From Gari tellinella (taxonomy: Eukaryota > Mollusca > Bivalvia > Cardiida > Psammobiidae), in assembly GCA_922989275.2 (NCBI GenBank), contig OV277871.1:28158693-28222692 (forward strand): a stretch of 64,000 nt of DNA. Direction: 5' to 3'. Position 1 is the first letter of the stretch. The number at the start of each line of letters is the position of its first letter. Below are positions 1 through 10,200 of this stretch, one piece after another. The notes beneath the pieces were generated by a model. The model searched no databases. It was not told the origin of the DNA and saw only the letters and a program-made list of their open reading frames with translations. The translations under genes were made by a program, and so were the position numbers.

Positions 1-164
1 GCGCATTCTACTTTACTTTCAGCCTACTTTAAGCTATCCAGCGCTAGAATATAGAAACTATTCCATGTAAAATGTATTCATGACTGATTAAATTGGAACT
101 ATTTTCTTCAGCGGAAGAATAAACTGAATGCGCTAAAAGGCGCTTCTATAAGGTAAAGGGTTAA
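1..164. repeat. TTAA palindromic MITE family A, right half
   Basis: Cut by the window edge. Family A is about 250 bp, has ends TTAACCCATTACCCCATA and TATGGGGTAATGGGTTAA (or AAAGGGTTAA), and a near-perfect central hairpin containing AAGCAGGTTGAAAGTAAAGC, GCCTTAAGGC and the reverse complement. It is the most frequent repeat here. Copy ends at a TTAA (161-164). Confidence 0.85.
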
Positions 165-510
165 AGGGTAATGGGTTCAATTAACAGGCATATGAAGAGT
201 AAGTTGAGACTAATTGCTAGTGTAAGAAAGCACTAATGTATGCAATAGGGGTGAATTATATTTCTGTAGACTTAGTTGAAAGGTTGTCTAATATATAGCA
301 ACAGCTTGTTGCAAGCAACAGCTAAATGAAGACAGCTAATTAGTTATCGGTCTGAGAGGGATATTCCTTGGTGTCGGACAGTCAGATAGAACTGTTAACA
401 CTGACCTGGCCAATTAACCTTCTGCTGAATATTCATACATAAGAAGTTGTCTATAGTTCATCTATAAGGATAGATGGGATCATGTCAAACAGATTGAATC
501 CTGATTCTCA
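165..510. other. Non-coding stretch, nothing recognised
   Basis: No convincing exon, RNA gene or repeat boundary seen. It lies upstream of the visible DLG1 exons and is probably intron of that gene. Confidence 0.4.
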
Positions 511-562
511 CAGGGCTCCAGATAAGAGGGAGTAAACTGAAGCTTTCCAATATGTTCTTCTT

Positions 563-1057
563 TATCCCTTTACCCCGTAGCCTGTTTCCAGTTTTGAAGA
601 CAGATGACCACTTAACCCATTACCCAATAGGCAGTTTCTAGTTATGAAAACATGTGATCACTTAAAACAGGTTGAAAGTAAAGCAGAATGCGCCTTAAGG
701 CGCATTCTGCTTTACTTTCAGCCTGCTTTAAGCTACCACCTGCTAGGATATAGAAAATATTTCTTATGCTATATGTTCATGACTGTATATATTGGAACTA
801 TTTTCTTCAGGGGAGGTATAAATTAAAGGGCGCTAAAAGGCGCTTCTATCAGGGAAAGGGTTAAAGCAGGTTAAAAGTAAAGCAGAATGGACCTTAAGGC
901 ACATTCTGCTTTACTTTAAACCTGCCTTAAGCTGCAATGGTAGGAAAAAGAAAATATGTTATGGGACATATTCCATCACAGTATAATGCAGAACTATTTT
1001 CTTCAGGGGAGGAATAAATCAAAGGCATTAAAAGGCATATTTACGGGATAATGGGTA
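563..1057. repeat. TTAA MITE family A copy carrying a second A copy
   Basis: Left arm about 563-615, right part 861-1057. The two parts together make a full family A element, interrupted exactly at the TTAA preceding the central AGCAGGTT module. Confidence 0.8.
612..864. repeat. TTAA MITE family A, nested in another A
   Basis: Complete copy flanked by TTAA at 612-615 and 861-864. Removing it plus one TTAA restores the host copy, which directly shows TTAA target duplication, the signature of piggyBac and Kolobok superfamilies. Confidence 0.85.
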
Positions 1058-1132
1058 AAGTCTGCACCAAATCCTGTGTTGTGACTACTCATAAGAGACA
1101 ATGCTAATGAACAGTTACACCAAAGGGTTCAT

Positions 1133-1190
1133 CGGCTCTAAATGACCTTTTTGTGTCGATGGGCCGTAAAACACCATTCATTCATTCATT
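1133..1190 (+). mobile_element. Short retro-insert with (CATT)n tail
   Basis: A 58-bp insert ending in repeated CATT is flanked by the 13-bp direct repeat CCAAAGGGTTCAT (1120-1132 and 1191-1203). This is a target-primed insertion of the 3' end of a SINE or LINE. The sequence CGATGGGCCGTAAAACACC before the tail resembles common invertebrate SINE tails. Confidence 0.75.
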
Positions 1191-1437
1191 CCAAAGGGTT
1201 CATGTTGACATGCAGATTTTAGATTTAGAATACTCTCCTTATCTGGGTCCTGTTTCTTCGTGACTGAATTGGGTTTAAATTGTCTAATCATGCTTAGCAG
1301 GTGATGGTTTGATCATGGTCTATACTGTGTGTGATATCAGAGTACTTTATTTTTCGTTGTGGGGCTGGTTTTGAAGTTGTTGCACAACTGGTCAGCTTTC
1401 CTCAAATATTCTAGGAGTTAATTTATGTGATTATATA

Positions 1438-1674
1438 ACCCTTTCAACCCTAAATATATCATGTGGGTATTTATTATCCTTTTGGACTCTTTCTAGTACA
1501 GGCATTTTGAACCAGTCTACTATATTGCATTTTTGATATGACAACAAAAATGAATGAAAATATCAAACAGTGCAGACCCTGGTCAGAGGGCTCCTATAGG
1601 AGCCCTCTGATCAGGGTCTACACTGTTTGCATATGAAATCAGTATTCTCTACAGAGGGCTGTAGGGTTAAAGGA
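1438..1674. repeat. Palindromic MITE, family B core with different arms
   Basis: The centre 1565-1632 is a long hairpin, AACAGTGCAGACCCTG through GGGCTCCTATAGGAGCCC. The outer arms (AACCCTTTCAACCC at left, GGGCTGTAGGGTTAA at right) differ from ordinary B. A second copy of the right arm lies at 1745-1808. Confidence 0.65.
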
Positions 1675-1805
1675 ATGAAATCAAGTTTACTGTATACAAG
1701 TAGTATTTGTCTTTAAAATTAGTAATGATTAGTCTGCATAAGAAAATGGTTTGCATAACTATGTAATCAGTATTCTTTACAGAGGGCTGTAGGGTTGAAA
1801 GGGTT

Positions 1806-2035
1806 AACTACAAGTGCTATTTTATTACACAATTTATTTCTGAGTTTTTGTGTATAAATGTACTATTTTTAATGACAAAAATCGAATATTTATCTATTAT
1901 GTGTATTTTGAAGCTGAATATTTATATATTTTGTAGGTTTTTATAAGCTCAATATTTTACATTTTATATTTTATAAGCTATATAAGTACATGTATTAATA
2001 TTTTATTTAGATATAATATGATTTGTATTCTTATT
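1806..2035. other. AT-rich non-coding stretch
   Basis: Very AT-rich, no exon or structured repeat recognised. Confidence 0.4.
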
Positions 2036-2292
2036 TTAACCTTTTGAACCCTAGTCCCGCATATTGGCGTCCTTTTCAAACAGTGAAAATATGAATAGTA
2101 CACTAAGTCTTGTCCTATGCTAACAGTGAAGACCCAGATCAGAGAGCTCCTAAAGGAGCCCTCTGATCAGGGTCTTCACTGTTTGTTATAATGCCAAACA
2201 TCGACCAAAACAACCCTTAAAAGTCAGAAATGGACAAGACATAAATGGAAACTGGAATTGTCCATTTAAAAATTCAGGGAGGAAAGAATTAA
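2036..2292. repeat. TTAA palindromic MITE family B
   Basis: Family B is about 250 bp; ends TTAACTCTTTCCTCCCTGAA and GGTTCAAAGGGTTAA; the centre is a hairpin of about 65 bp from CAAACAGTGAAGACCC through GGGCTCC..GGAGCCC to CACTGTTTG. This copy has central AGCTCCTAAAGGAGCC. Confidence 0.85.
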
Positions 2293-2329
2293 AGGATACT
2301 CATGTATTCAATACACAGACTACATTATA

Positions 2330-2445
2330 TTCTAGCAGATGGTGGCTTAAAGCAGACTGGAAGTAAAACAGAATACACCTTAAGGCGCTTTCTGCTTTAC
2401 TTTCAACCTGCTGTAAGTGGTCACCTATCTTCAATACTAGAAAAA
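2330..2445. repeat. Family A fragment
   Basis: Central hairpin and one arm only; one hairpin strand has diverged (ACACC against GGCGC). Confidence 0.6.
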
Positions 2446-2469
2446 AGCTATGGATAAATGGTTAAAAAA

Positions 2470-2532
2470 TCAGTGCAGACTCTGATTGGACAACTCCTTC
2501 AGGAGCTGTCTGATCTGGGTCTATGCTGTTTT
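2470..2532. repeat. Palindromic core, type I
   Basis: Imperfect hairpin around ACTCCTTCAGGAGC with GTGCAGAC and its complement. Better copies lie at 3539-3604 and 60470-60537. Confidence 0.55.
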
Positions 2533-2784
2533 CAGTAAGTGTCAATATGCACATAAACAACAGGGGGTTAGAAAAATGTAAACAGTTATATAGCGATTTT
2601 TCATACAGAATATTTTAACAAAGTTGTGGAAGAAAGTTTGATGTGAAGTATTTGCCAACCTACAAAATAATTTTCAGTCCTGTGCATGTTATGTTTTTGT
2701 TGCATTTTGCATGTTTCGATTCCAGCGACTAATATTACAGTCAATATCTTGTATTAAGCGACCACCAATCAAAGTAGCATTGAG

Positions 2785-3007
2785 ATCTCTAAAGACAGGT
2801 GATAGCTTAAAGCAGGTTAAAAGTAAAGCAGAATGCACTTTAAGTGCATTCTGCTTTACTTTCAACCTGCTTTAAGTTACTACCTTGTAGGAAATAGGAA
2901 ATATTTAATACGTTGCACATCCATTGCTATAAAAAATGGAACTTTTTTCTCTGTGGATAAATAAATAAAGTGTGTAAAAAGGCGTATCTATCAGAGAATG
3001 TATTAAT
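2785..3007. repeat. TTAA MITE family A
   Basis: Hairpin centre GCACTTTAAGTGC. Both strands of the stem differ from the commoner GCGCC/GGCGC form yet still pair. Confidence 0.75.
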
Positions 3008-3029
3008 TCATCAAGGGACCATCTGTATT

Positions 3030-3294
3030 TAACCGATTACACCATAGCTACATAGTTTCACACCTTTAATTGATTCCTCAACTGAAAAAAGAAAAAGGTT
3101 GCAATTTAAACAATCATGAATACATGTATGCATCACAAAAAATATTTTGTTTATTCTAGTAGATGGTAGCTTTAAGCAGGCTGAAAGTAAAGCAGAATGT
3201 GCCTTATAAGGCACATTCTCCTTTACTTTCAACCTGATTTAAGTGGTCACCTGTTTTCAAAACTAGAAACTAACAATGAAGTATAGGGTTAAAA
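3030..3294. repeat. TTAA MITE family A
   Basis: Starts TTTAACCGATTACACCATAG, ends AGGGTTAA; centre GTGCCTTATAAGGCAC. Confidence 0.75.
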
Positions 3295-3538
3295 CCATTG
3301 ATATTAAAGCGTACCAGTAGGTCTTCGTTTGGAGTGGTAACCTAATACAAGTTTGACTGCAATCAACAACCAGAATTAAAAGCCTTGCATTAACTGTTAA
3401 AACCTGGGGTGATCAACAAATTGTCAAGAAAGTATCAAAATCTCCGAAATATTTGTGGTTGCTCAACAACCCTTGCCCTCTTAGATGTTTTCTGGGTTAT
3501 CACTTTTCCAGCTATTATCAGATATTGTTTTTTGTGAG

Positions 3539-3604
3539 AAAACAGTGCAGACCCAGATCAGACAGCTCCTTAAGGAGCTGTCTGATCAGGATCTGCATTG
3601 TTTT
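3539..3604. repeat. Palindromic core, type I
   Basis: Near-perfect hairpin: AACAGTGCAGACCCAGATCA, GACAGCTCC, TTAA, GGAGCTGTC, and the complement ending in TGTT. Confidence 0.7.
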
Positions 3605-3926
3605 CTTACATTATCTGTCGGACATGGGTCTGTACTCTTTCTCGGGGAAAGATTTCTTGATTCAATGCAGGGCTTTTGTCAATTTGGTGTGGTTTGACTC
3701 AGTTCTAAAGCATTTACATGTTTCGTTTCTAACCCCGTGTTAAAACAAACATGGATTGTTTTGTTTGATATGATTTGTTTCCAAACCAGTATTTTCTTTT
3801 TTCCTTTGTAGGTGCAGATAGTGAATCTAGTTTCAGTAAGTAGTTCCTGTAGTAATTTTAACCTCCCCGGGGGTGAGGGACAGGGTGGGCAAGCCTGATA
3901 CCAGAGTAAACTCAGATCAGAGCAAC

Positions 3927-4152
3927 TATAGTAAAACCTTTCGATTACCGCCATTAAATTGTACTATTATTGTACTATTTATTAGGGGATAAGGCAGGTG
4001 ACTGCTTAAATCAAGGTGATGGTAAAACAGAAAGCTCCTAGAGGAGCTTTCTGTTTTACTGTCACCTTGCTTTAAGCTGTCACCTGTCTGTCTGTCTTTC
4101 ATACAATCAATTCGCTTCTTGTTTAGTGGTCCTTATAGAGAGGTTTAATAGT
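3927..4152. repeat. MITE family C (AGTAAAACCT ends)
   Basis: Family C has outer arms AGTAAAACCTCT and AGAGGTTTTACTGT, and a central hairpin with GTAAAACAGAAAGCTCC, a short loop and GGAGCTTTCTGTTTTAC. A left half-copy of the core follows at 4204-4258. Confidence 0.7.
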
Positions 4153-4272
4153 ACTTCTTAAACATCTGCATAACAACCACTGCATTGTGTAAAGTTGTTA
4201 GTGTTTAAGGCAGGTAACAGCTTTATAGCAAGATGAAAGTAATGCAGGAAGCTCCGACCTTGCCTTAATCCA

Positions 4273-4566
4273 TTGGCTACTGAATCCTCAAATAGACAAT
4301 TCTTGTTTTCAAAGTCTAGTCCAATTGCAGCATGTCAGGCGTATACCAACGTGCTGTTAGTGTATACAAAATGTAATCATAACTTACTGGAGGTACGCCA
4401 ACGTATTAAGGTTCATGTAAAGTCCATGTATGAGAAAAAATATAAATCTTGCAACGTGTATTTAGACACAGTTATAGAAAAAATCTGGAAAGAGGATGGC
4501 TTATACAGGAGCAACTCCTTTCCCCAGAGTCCCAACAATGATTCTCAAGTTATTCTCAAGGTATAA
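4273..4566 (+). other. Unrecognised 97-codon ORF, possible exon or remnant
   Basis: An open frame from ATG 4273 through 4563, with a possible splice donor (CTCAAG then GTATAA) at its end. The peptide is hydrophilic with a Lys-rich middle (VRQRIKVHVKSMYEKKYK, residues about 42-59) and does not look like a translated MITE, unlike most short ORFs here. It does not match the DLG region expected upstream of the guanylate-kinase exons. It could be a lineage-specific exon, a decayed gene fragment or chance. Confidence 0.25.
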
Positions 4567-5169
4567 TTCAGTTTATCAAATTGATAAAAAAAAAAAAAAA
4601 GGATGAAAAACAATATAGTCTGCACATGTGTATACGTAAATAATGTTTGACAGAGGCTCATGCTGCCCACCATACTTTGGAAAAAATAAGTAGTTCCACA
4701 TGGCAAAATAGTGTTGTCCTTGAAAATTGTCAAATATTCCATGACTTCTTCTGTCGTTATTTGAGCGGATTGCGTCAGGGTTATGGTCCTACTACCTCAT
4801 GTAAAGCATATTCTTCAATATAGTAGAAGGATTTGTTGAATTTCAATACAGAAAATTTGCTTCATATTTTGGTGCAAATCCAAACAAATTGTTCAAGATC
4901 AAAATACACAGTTTTCCTTCTTAGTTGTAAGCTATCTCATAAGTTTGTTCATTTCAATACGAACATTTTGATATGAATTATGCAACATTGCTCCATAAAT
5001 GACCAAAAAAATCACTTTTCAAAAATGCACCAAAAACACTTTACATGAACCTTAAACAATTATTTTATAAGTTGGGCATACGCTGGATAAAATGTTGTAG
5101 TTAGGATGTACATTTAAATTTGAGAAATAAAAGTAGGCAATTAAAGCATATATATGGTTATGAGGAGTA
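4567..5169. other. AT-rich intronic stretch
   Basis: Includes a poly-A run near 4586-4600. No exon or repeat recognised. Confidence 0.4.
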
Positions 5170-5275
5170 CTTTTACGGAATGCACATTCTGCTTTACTTT
5201 CATTCTTCTTTAAGTGGTCACCTGTCTTCAAACATAGAAACAGGCTGTGGGGTCATGGTTTAAAGCAGTCTGAAA
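5170..5275. repeat. Family A fragment
   Basis: One side of the A hairpin plus the arm ending in a degraded GGGGTCATGGTTTAA. Confidence 0.5.
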
Positions 5276-5536
5276 GAATGGGAGAAAATACTAAACTAAA
5301 GTAACCAACAACCCTTTATAGACCCCTTTAATAGTAAACTTTGACATGTTTTGCATGCTTCATAATTACATGTGTCATGCAGTTTTATATTTACTTCTAT
5401 TCTGCTGATGATTCCATTTCCCAGGTAAATTATTTTGATATGGTTGAAAAATAAAAAATCTACTGTAAACTTATTCAGCAGCTGCTACTAAATTGTTTTC
5501 CCTGTAATTATGCTCCACATAAACACCATAGACACC

Positions 5537-5750
5537 TTAACCCTTAGCCCGCCAAATCAATTGTCGTCTGCTATATTTCTCGTCTGCTTCAAGTTTCAAA
5601 GTGCTTCAAAGTTGCTCAAAATTGCTGAAAATGTTGTCCGAGTGTCAAACAGCTTGGATCCGGATGAGACGCCGAGTTACTCGGCGTCTCATCCGGATCC
5701 AAGCTGTTTGCATATGGAGCTATAGTCGTGAGTGGCAGGCTAAGGGTTAA
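5537..5750. repeat. TTAA palindromic MITE family F
   Basis: Ends TTAACCCTTAGCCCGCC and GGCAGGCTAAGGGTTAA. The centre is a perfect hairpin: CAAACAGCTTGGATCCGGAT, GAGACGCCGAG, TTA, CTCGGCGTCTC and the complement ending in GCTGTTTG. A nearly identical copy is at 14310-14523. Confidence 0.85.
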
Positions 5751-5769
5751 CCCTGTATAGATAAATGTA

Positions 5770-6001
5770 TTAACTCTTTGAACCCTGGTCACGTATATAT
5801 GCATCATTTGCAAACAGTGTACCTGTGAGAAGTACACATGTCCTATGCAAACAGTGAATGCCCTGATACCTCTGATTAGGGTCTACACTGTTTGACATTT
5901 TGACATATACTGTAAAAATCATCCTAAAAAAGTAAAAAATGGACTGGACTAAATTGAAAAATAGAATTGTCCATTTGAGGTTTCAGGGAGGAAAGGGTTA
6001 A
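5770..6001. repeat. TTAA MITE family B, damaged core
   Basis: Both TTAA ends and both arms present; the hairpin has lost part of one strand (CAGTGAATGCCCTGATACC against GGGTCTACACTG). Confidence 0.75.
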
Positions 6002-6730
6002 GATATGATCAACTGATTGTTGTAAACCAGAAGTCAACTTTAAGTTTAGATGCAAGTCAACTTTCAATAGAAATTCATTTTAATGCCTGTTTAATTATGT
6101 AAGTTTGACCAAATCAGGGGATTTAGATAAGATGCAGGGGATTTAGATAAGATGGAGTACAATGTACATGTATTATTGTATATTGCTGTAACTACTGTTT
6201 AGAAATTCAGGGCTGCCATAAGTTAGCATGAAAAATCCTAAGATTTCCAAATTTGCATTTTTCAAGTGCGATTTTACGAATCGTACCTTTACCACATAGT
6301 CTGTTTCTAGTTTTGTTGACATGTGACTACCTAAAGCTTTAAGCTACCATGTATCAGAAAAAAATCCGAAGATTTAGGAAAAATCCGGAGAAATGGCAGC
6401 CTTGGAAATTTCTCTTCTCGGTTCATGTTATATAACAATATGGTCTTGATTTTTATGCATATGCAGAGTTTCTTATGGGGAAATTTCTCATTACAATAGA
6501 AACGGACTAAATTTTGATTAGATGGAACTTAAATTTTGATAAGATTAAATCTATTCATTACCCTAAAAGTCCAAACAATTAGGACATTCTGTGTAAAAGC
6601 TGTAATTATCCAAAACATTAAACATATTGCTATTATCACACAGTACGTATACATTGTGCAAAGGGTTTAAACTGAATAGCAAACAGTGTACACATGCTTT
6701 AAACTGAATAGCAAACAGTGTAGACATGCT
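6002..6730. other. Intronic stretch with a small duplication
   Basis: Mostly unique AT-rich sequence. A direct repeat of about 42 bp (AAACTGAATAGCAAACAGTG) lies at about 6668-6733 and appears again at 6982, so it derives from family B neighbours. Confidence 0.4.
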
Positions 6731-6983
6731 TTAACTCTTTCCTCCCTGAAACTTTAAATGGACAATTCCAGTTTCCATTTAAGTCTAGTCCATTTCAGAC
6801 TTTTGCAGATTGTTTTTGTCAATGTTTGGCATTATGACAAACAGTGAAGACCCTGATCAGAGGGCTCCTAGGAGCCCTCTGATCTGGGTCTTCACTGTTT
6901 GCATATGACAAGTGTATTATTCACACAGTCATACTCTGTTTGAAAAGCACGCTTATATGCGGGACTAGGGTTCAAAGGGTTAA
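6731..6983. repeat. TTAA MITE family B
   Basis: Complete. Hairpin centre GGGCTCCTAGGAGCCC. Confidence 0.85.
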
Positions 6984-6990
6984 ACTGAAT

Positions 6991-7060
6991 AGCAAACAGT
7001 GAAGACCCTAATTAGACTGCTCCATCAGGAGCAGTCTAATCAGGGTCTACACTGTTTGCC
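6991..7060. repeat. Palindromic core, B-like
   Basis: Hairpin GCAAACAGTGAAGACCC, TAGACTGCTCC, ATCA, GGAGCAGTCTA and complement. The stem interior differs from B (GACTGC instead of GAGGGC) on both strands. Confidence 0.7.
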
Positions 7061-7125
7061 CAGGATTGTGTGTCCCAATACTTAGAATCATTACTGCACT
7101 CAAGGATGAACTCTTTTATCCACAG

Positions 7126-7215
7126 AAATGAATTTAGACACCTCGAGATCTACCTCCACAAAAGAACCTTTCTACACAAGTACACATGGAGACTCATTGA
7201 TGATGTTGAAAACAG
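7126..7215 (+). CDS. DLG1: DLG1 linker exon (candidate, probably optional)
   Basis: 90 nt between CACAG and GTAAAC. Both ends are phase 1, so it can be skipped without a frame change. The reading [16 protein letters not shown].. joins in frame to the next exon. It is Ser/Thr-rich and unlike the vertebrate exon at this place, so this is the least certain exon. Confidence 0.6.
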
Positions 7216-10200
7216 GTAAACCAAGATAAAAGTAAAACCTGAAGGAGCTTTCTGATTTACATTTATCTTGCTTTAACTCTTTCAACACCATGCAACTATT
7301 AAAAATATACTCATGAACCTTCTGATCAGGGTCTACACAGTTTGCTGATTTAGACCAGTATTTATTAAACTACCTAGAATTCCTAGTAGACTGGCTCATG
7401 TTTTGGTAACTAAAACGATCCACAATTAAACCTAATAACCCACTGTTGTCTTAACCCTTTGAACCCTAATCCCGAATATAGGCGTCCTTTTCAAACAGTA
7501 TATGTGAAAAGTGCACATGTCCTATGCAAACAGTGAATACCCAGATCTAGGGCTCCATCAGGAGCCCTCTGATCAGGGTATTCACTGTTTGCCATAATGC
7601 AAAACATTGACAAAAACTACCCTTAAAAGTTAGATATAGACAAGACTAAAATTGAAACTGCGATTGTCCATTTAAAGTTTCAGGGAGGAAAGAGTTGAAT
7701 ACAGTTGGATATAAAAAGTTTGAACCTTTTGTGTACAGAGTAAAGGATTAACCCCCTGCTATAGCTGCCATTGAGATTTGGTGTTTGTGGATGTTATGAT
7801 GTCTTTATATTAACTGTATATATTGATATTTTCCAGGAGGAGATGAGATGATTTTATCATATGAAGCAGTAGTACAACAAGAGTGTAAGTAGCCATAGGA
7901 CCTGTCACACAGGGCTCCAGATAAGAGGGAGTAAACGGAACAAATCTAACATGTTCTCACTCATATCAGCACTAAATCCTATGGTGTTACTACTCATCTT
8001 CGAGACGATTCTAATGAGTAGTGACACCATAGGGGTTAATGCAGACAAATAGATTAAATTTTTGAAATACTCCCTTTATCTGGATCCCTGTGACCTGTGA
8101 CATAACTTAAGGGAAAATCGTGTGGTAAAACATGCAATTATAGATAATCATGTTGTTTGGGGCCTCCATGGCCGAGAGGTTATAGTCACTGTGACCAATA
8201 ATCACTTAACTGTGGGTTCAAGTCTTTGGGGAAGCCTCCTAGCTGGCTTGCGGAAAATCAGTTACCCAGTTGCCGTTGTGTGCCTGAAACAGTGGATAAA
8301 AGGCATCTGGAGTCCTATCTGGATGGAAGGATATGTTAATGAAATACTGTTAAAAGGGATCTAAATTATAAATCAAATCAAGTTCATGGTGTTACACAGA
8401 TGACAGCTGAAATCAGGATCAAAGTAAAGCAGAAAGCTAGGAGCTTTCTGCTTTACTTTCATCTTGCTTTAAGAAGTTAGAACTCCCTTCAGACTAATAC
8501 TAAATTGGAAAACAAGTTACAGAGGTCTATTAACCCATTACCCCATAGCCTGTTTCTAGTTTTGACCTTTTAAAGCAGGTTGAAAGCGAAGCAGAATGTG
8601 CCTTAAGACACATTTATGCTTTACTTTCAGCCTGCTTTAAGCTGCCACCTTCTAGGATATAGAAACTATTTCTGATGGTGCATATTCTGATTTCATGACT
8701 ATACAAAGTGAACTATTTACTTGAGTGGAGGTGTAAAAAGCATATTTATTGGGTAATGGGTTCAAACTGGAAAATAACTATGTTGATGTATGCCGGTACT
8801 TTCTATTGCAGTGAAATACACAAGACCGGTGATAATATTGGGGCCACTTAAGGACAGAATAAATGATGATCTGATATCTGAGTTCCCGGAGAAGTTTGGA
8901 AGCTGTGTGCCACGTAAGTATTGTTTTGGCATAAGACTGTACACATAACAGTGTGAACCTGTGTTTAAGGATCCATTTATTCATGTAATTGTAGTCTTTA
9001 AAAAATAGAATTTGTCAAAATTATTCTGCAAATGTTTTAAATTTCTGATTTAAATCTTGGCCCATGGTTATAAAGCGTTTGAGATTATTCTGAACTCATT
9101 CTCAAGCTTGTGATTGGTCAGATTTGAGCAGAATTCTATTTTAAAGTAAGTTAACAATATTGAACCAAATGAGCTGGACAATATACAAAGTCAGAAATTT
9201 TTTATTGTTCATATGGCTATATGATTGATCGTTAAATACAAGTTTGACTGTGATTACGTTTTCTAATTTATAGTTAGAACAAATTAACTGAAATCTTAAT
9301 GGTTAAGGGCGGAGCCCCTTCTTAGCCATTAAGATTTCTCCTATATTTTGATTGGTCTCTTGCTACATTTCTAGTAAACAAAACTGGCTTATTCTGGTTG
9401 TAATGATGCAAAATATGGTAGTGTTTACAACTAATGCTGTGGGGCAGGGTTATCTATTCCGTGTGCAAACACCATGCAACGTCAAAAAATGACAACATTC
9501 TTAATGAATAGGTGCCGTACTTAATGGGGTGCAAAAGGCAATTTGATTGGTTAAAAATGTAGGTTATATTCTAAATGGTTATCTTGGTAATTGATTGTAA
9601 AGTTTTTGTTTCACCAGACACGACACGTGAGCCACGTGATCACGAGGAAGACGGGCGGGATTATCATTTTGTAGCTTCAAGAGAACAGATGGAGAGAGAT
9701 ATCCAGAATCATTTGTTCATAGAGGCCGGGCAGTACAATGAGAACCTGTATGGAACTAGTGTGGCGTCAGTAAAAGAGGTCGCAGAAAAAGTAAGTACCG
9801 TATAATCCCCGTTTAGACACCCCAGGGGGGCAAGTGAAAATTAAAAACATTAATCAGGGTTCAAGTGTTAACATTTTGCATGCTAATGACGAAATTGTAT
9901 TGTGTTTGCAAACAGTTTGGATCCAGATGAGACGCCATGTAACCTGGCTTCTCATCAGGATCCAAATTGTTTGACACTGAACCTGTTTCAACAGTTTTCT
10001 TTGAAGTTCTAAATATAGAATACATACATTTTAATGGTACAGTTGAAATTCATTATATTGAACTCGATTAAATTGAACTTGCTAGTATTTCTTCATTTAA
10101 GCATGCATAAGTCAAACATAATTATCTGCATATCAAAGTTAAAATGTAGCTATGCCATGTTTTAACTTTCAAATTCTTAAAAGATTATGACTTTCAAAGC

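Larger units (their letters stand above)
511..1252. repeat. MITE family D (GGGCTCCAGATAAG ends), interrupted
   Basis: Family D has ends CAGGGCTCCAGATAAGAGGG and CTCTTATCTGGAGCCCTG and a central hairpin with CTACTCATTAGAATCGTCTC and its complement. This copy is split by a nested family A pair (about 563-1057) and by a short retro-insert (1133-1190). Confidence 0.75.

Noticed and set aside
644..826. ORFs with the recurring peptide [21 protein letters not shown] (here and at 17964, 53406, 59562, 61068, 62817 and others)
   Set aside because: They are translations of the family A hairpin in various frames. The recurrence reflects a DNA repeat, not a protein family.
5510..5837. Overlapping ORFs on both strands containing [19 protein letters not shown]
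   Set aside because: Translation of the perfect palindrome of family F; both strands give the same peptide because the DNA is self-complementary.
7910..8090. Target duplication for family D (CCTGTCACA / TGACCTGTGACA)
   Set aside because: The flanking strings are similar but not aligned at the element ends, and other D copies show no consistent duplication.
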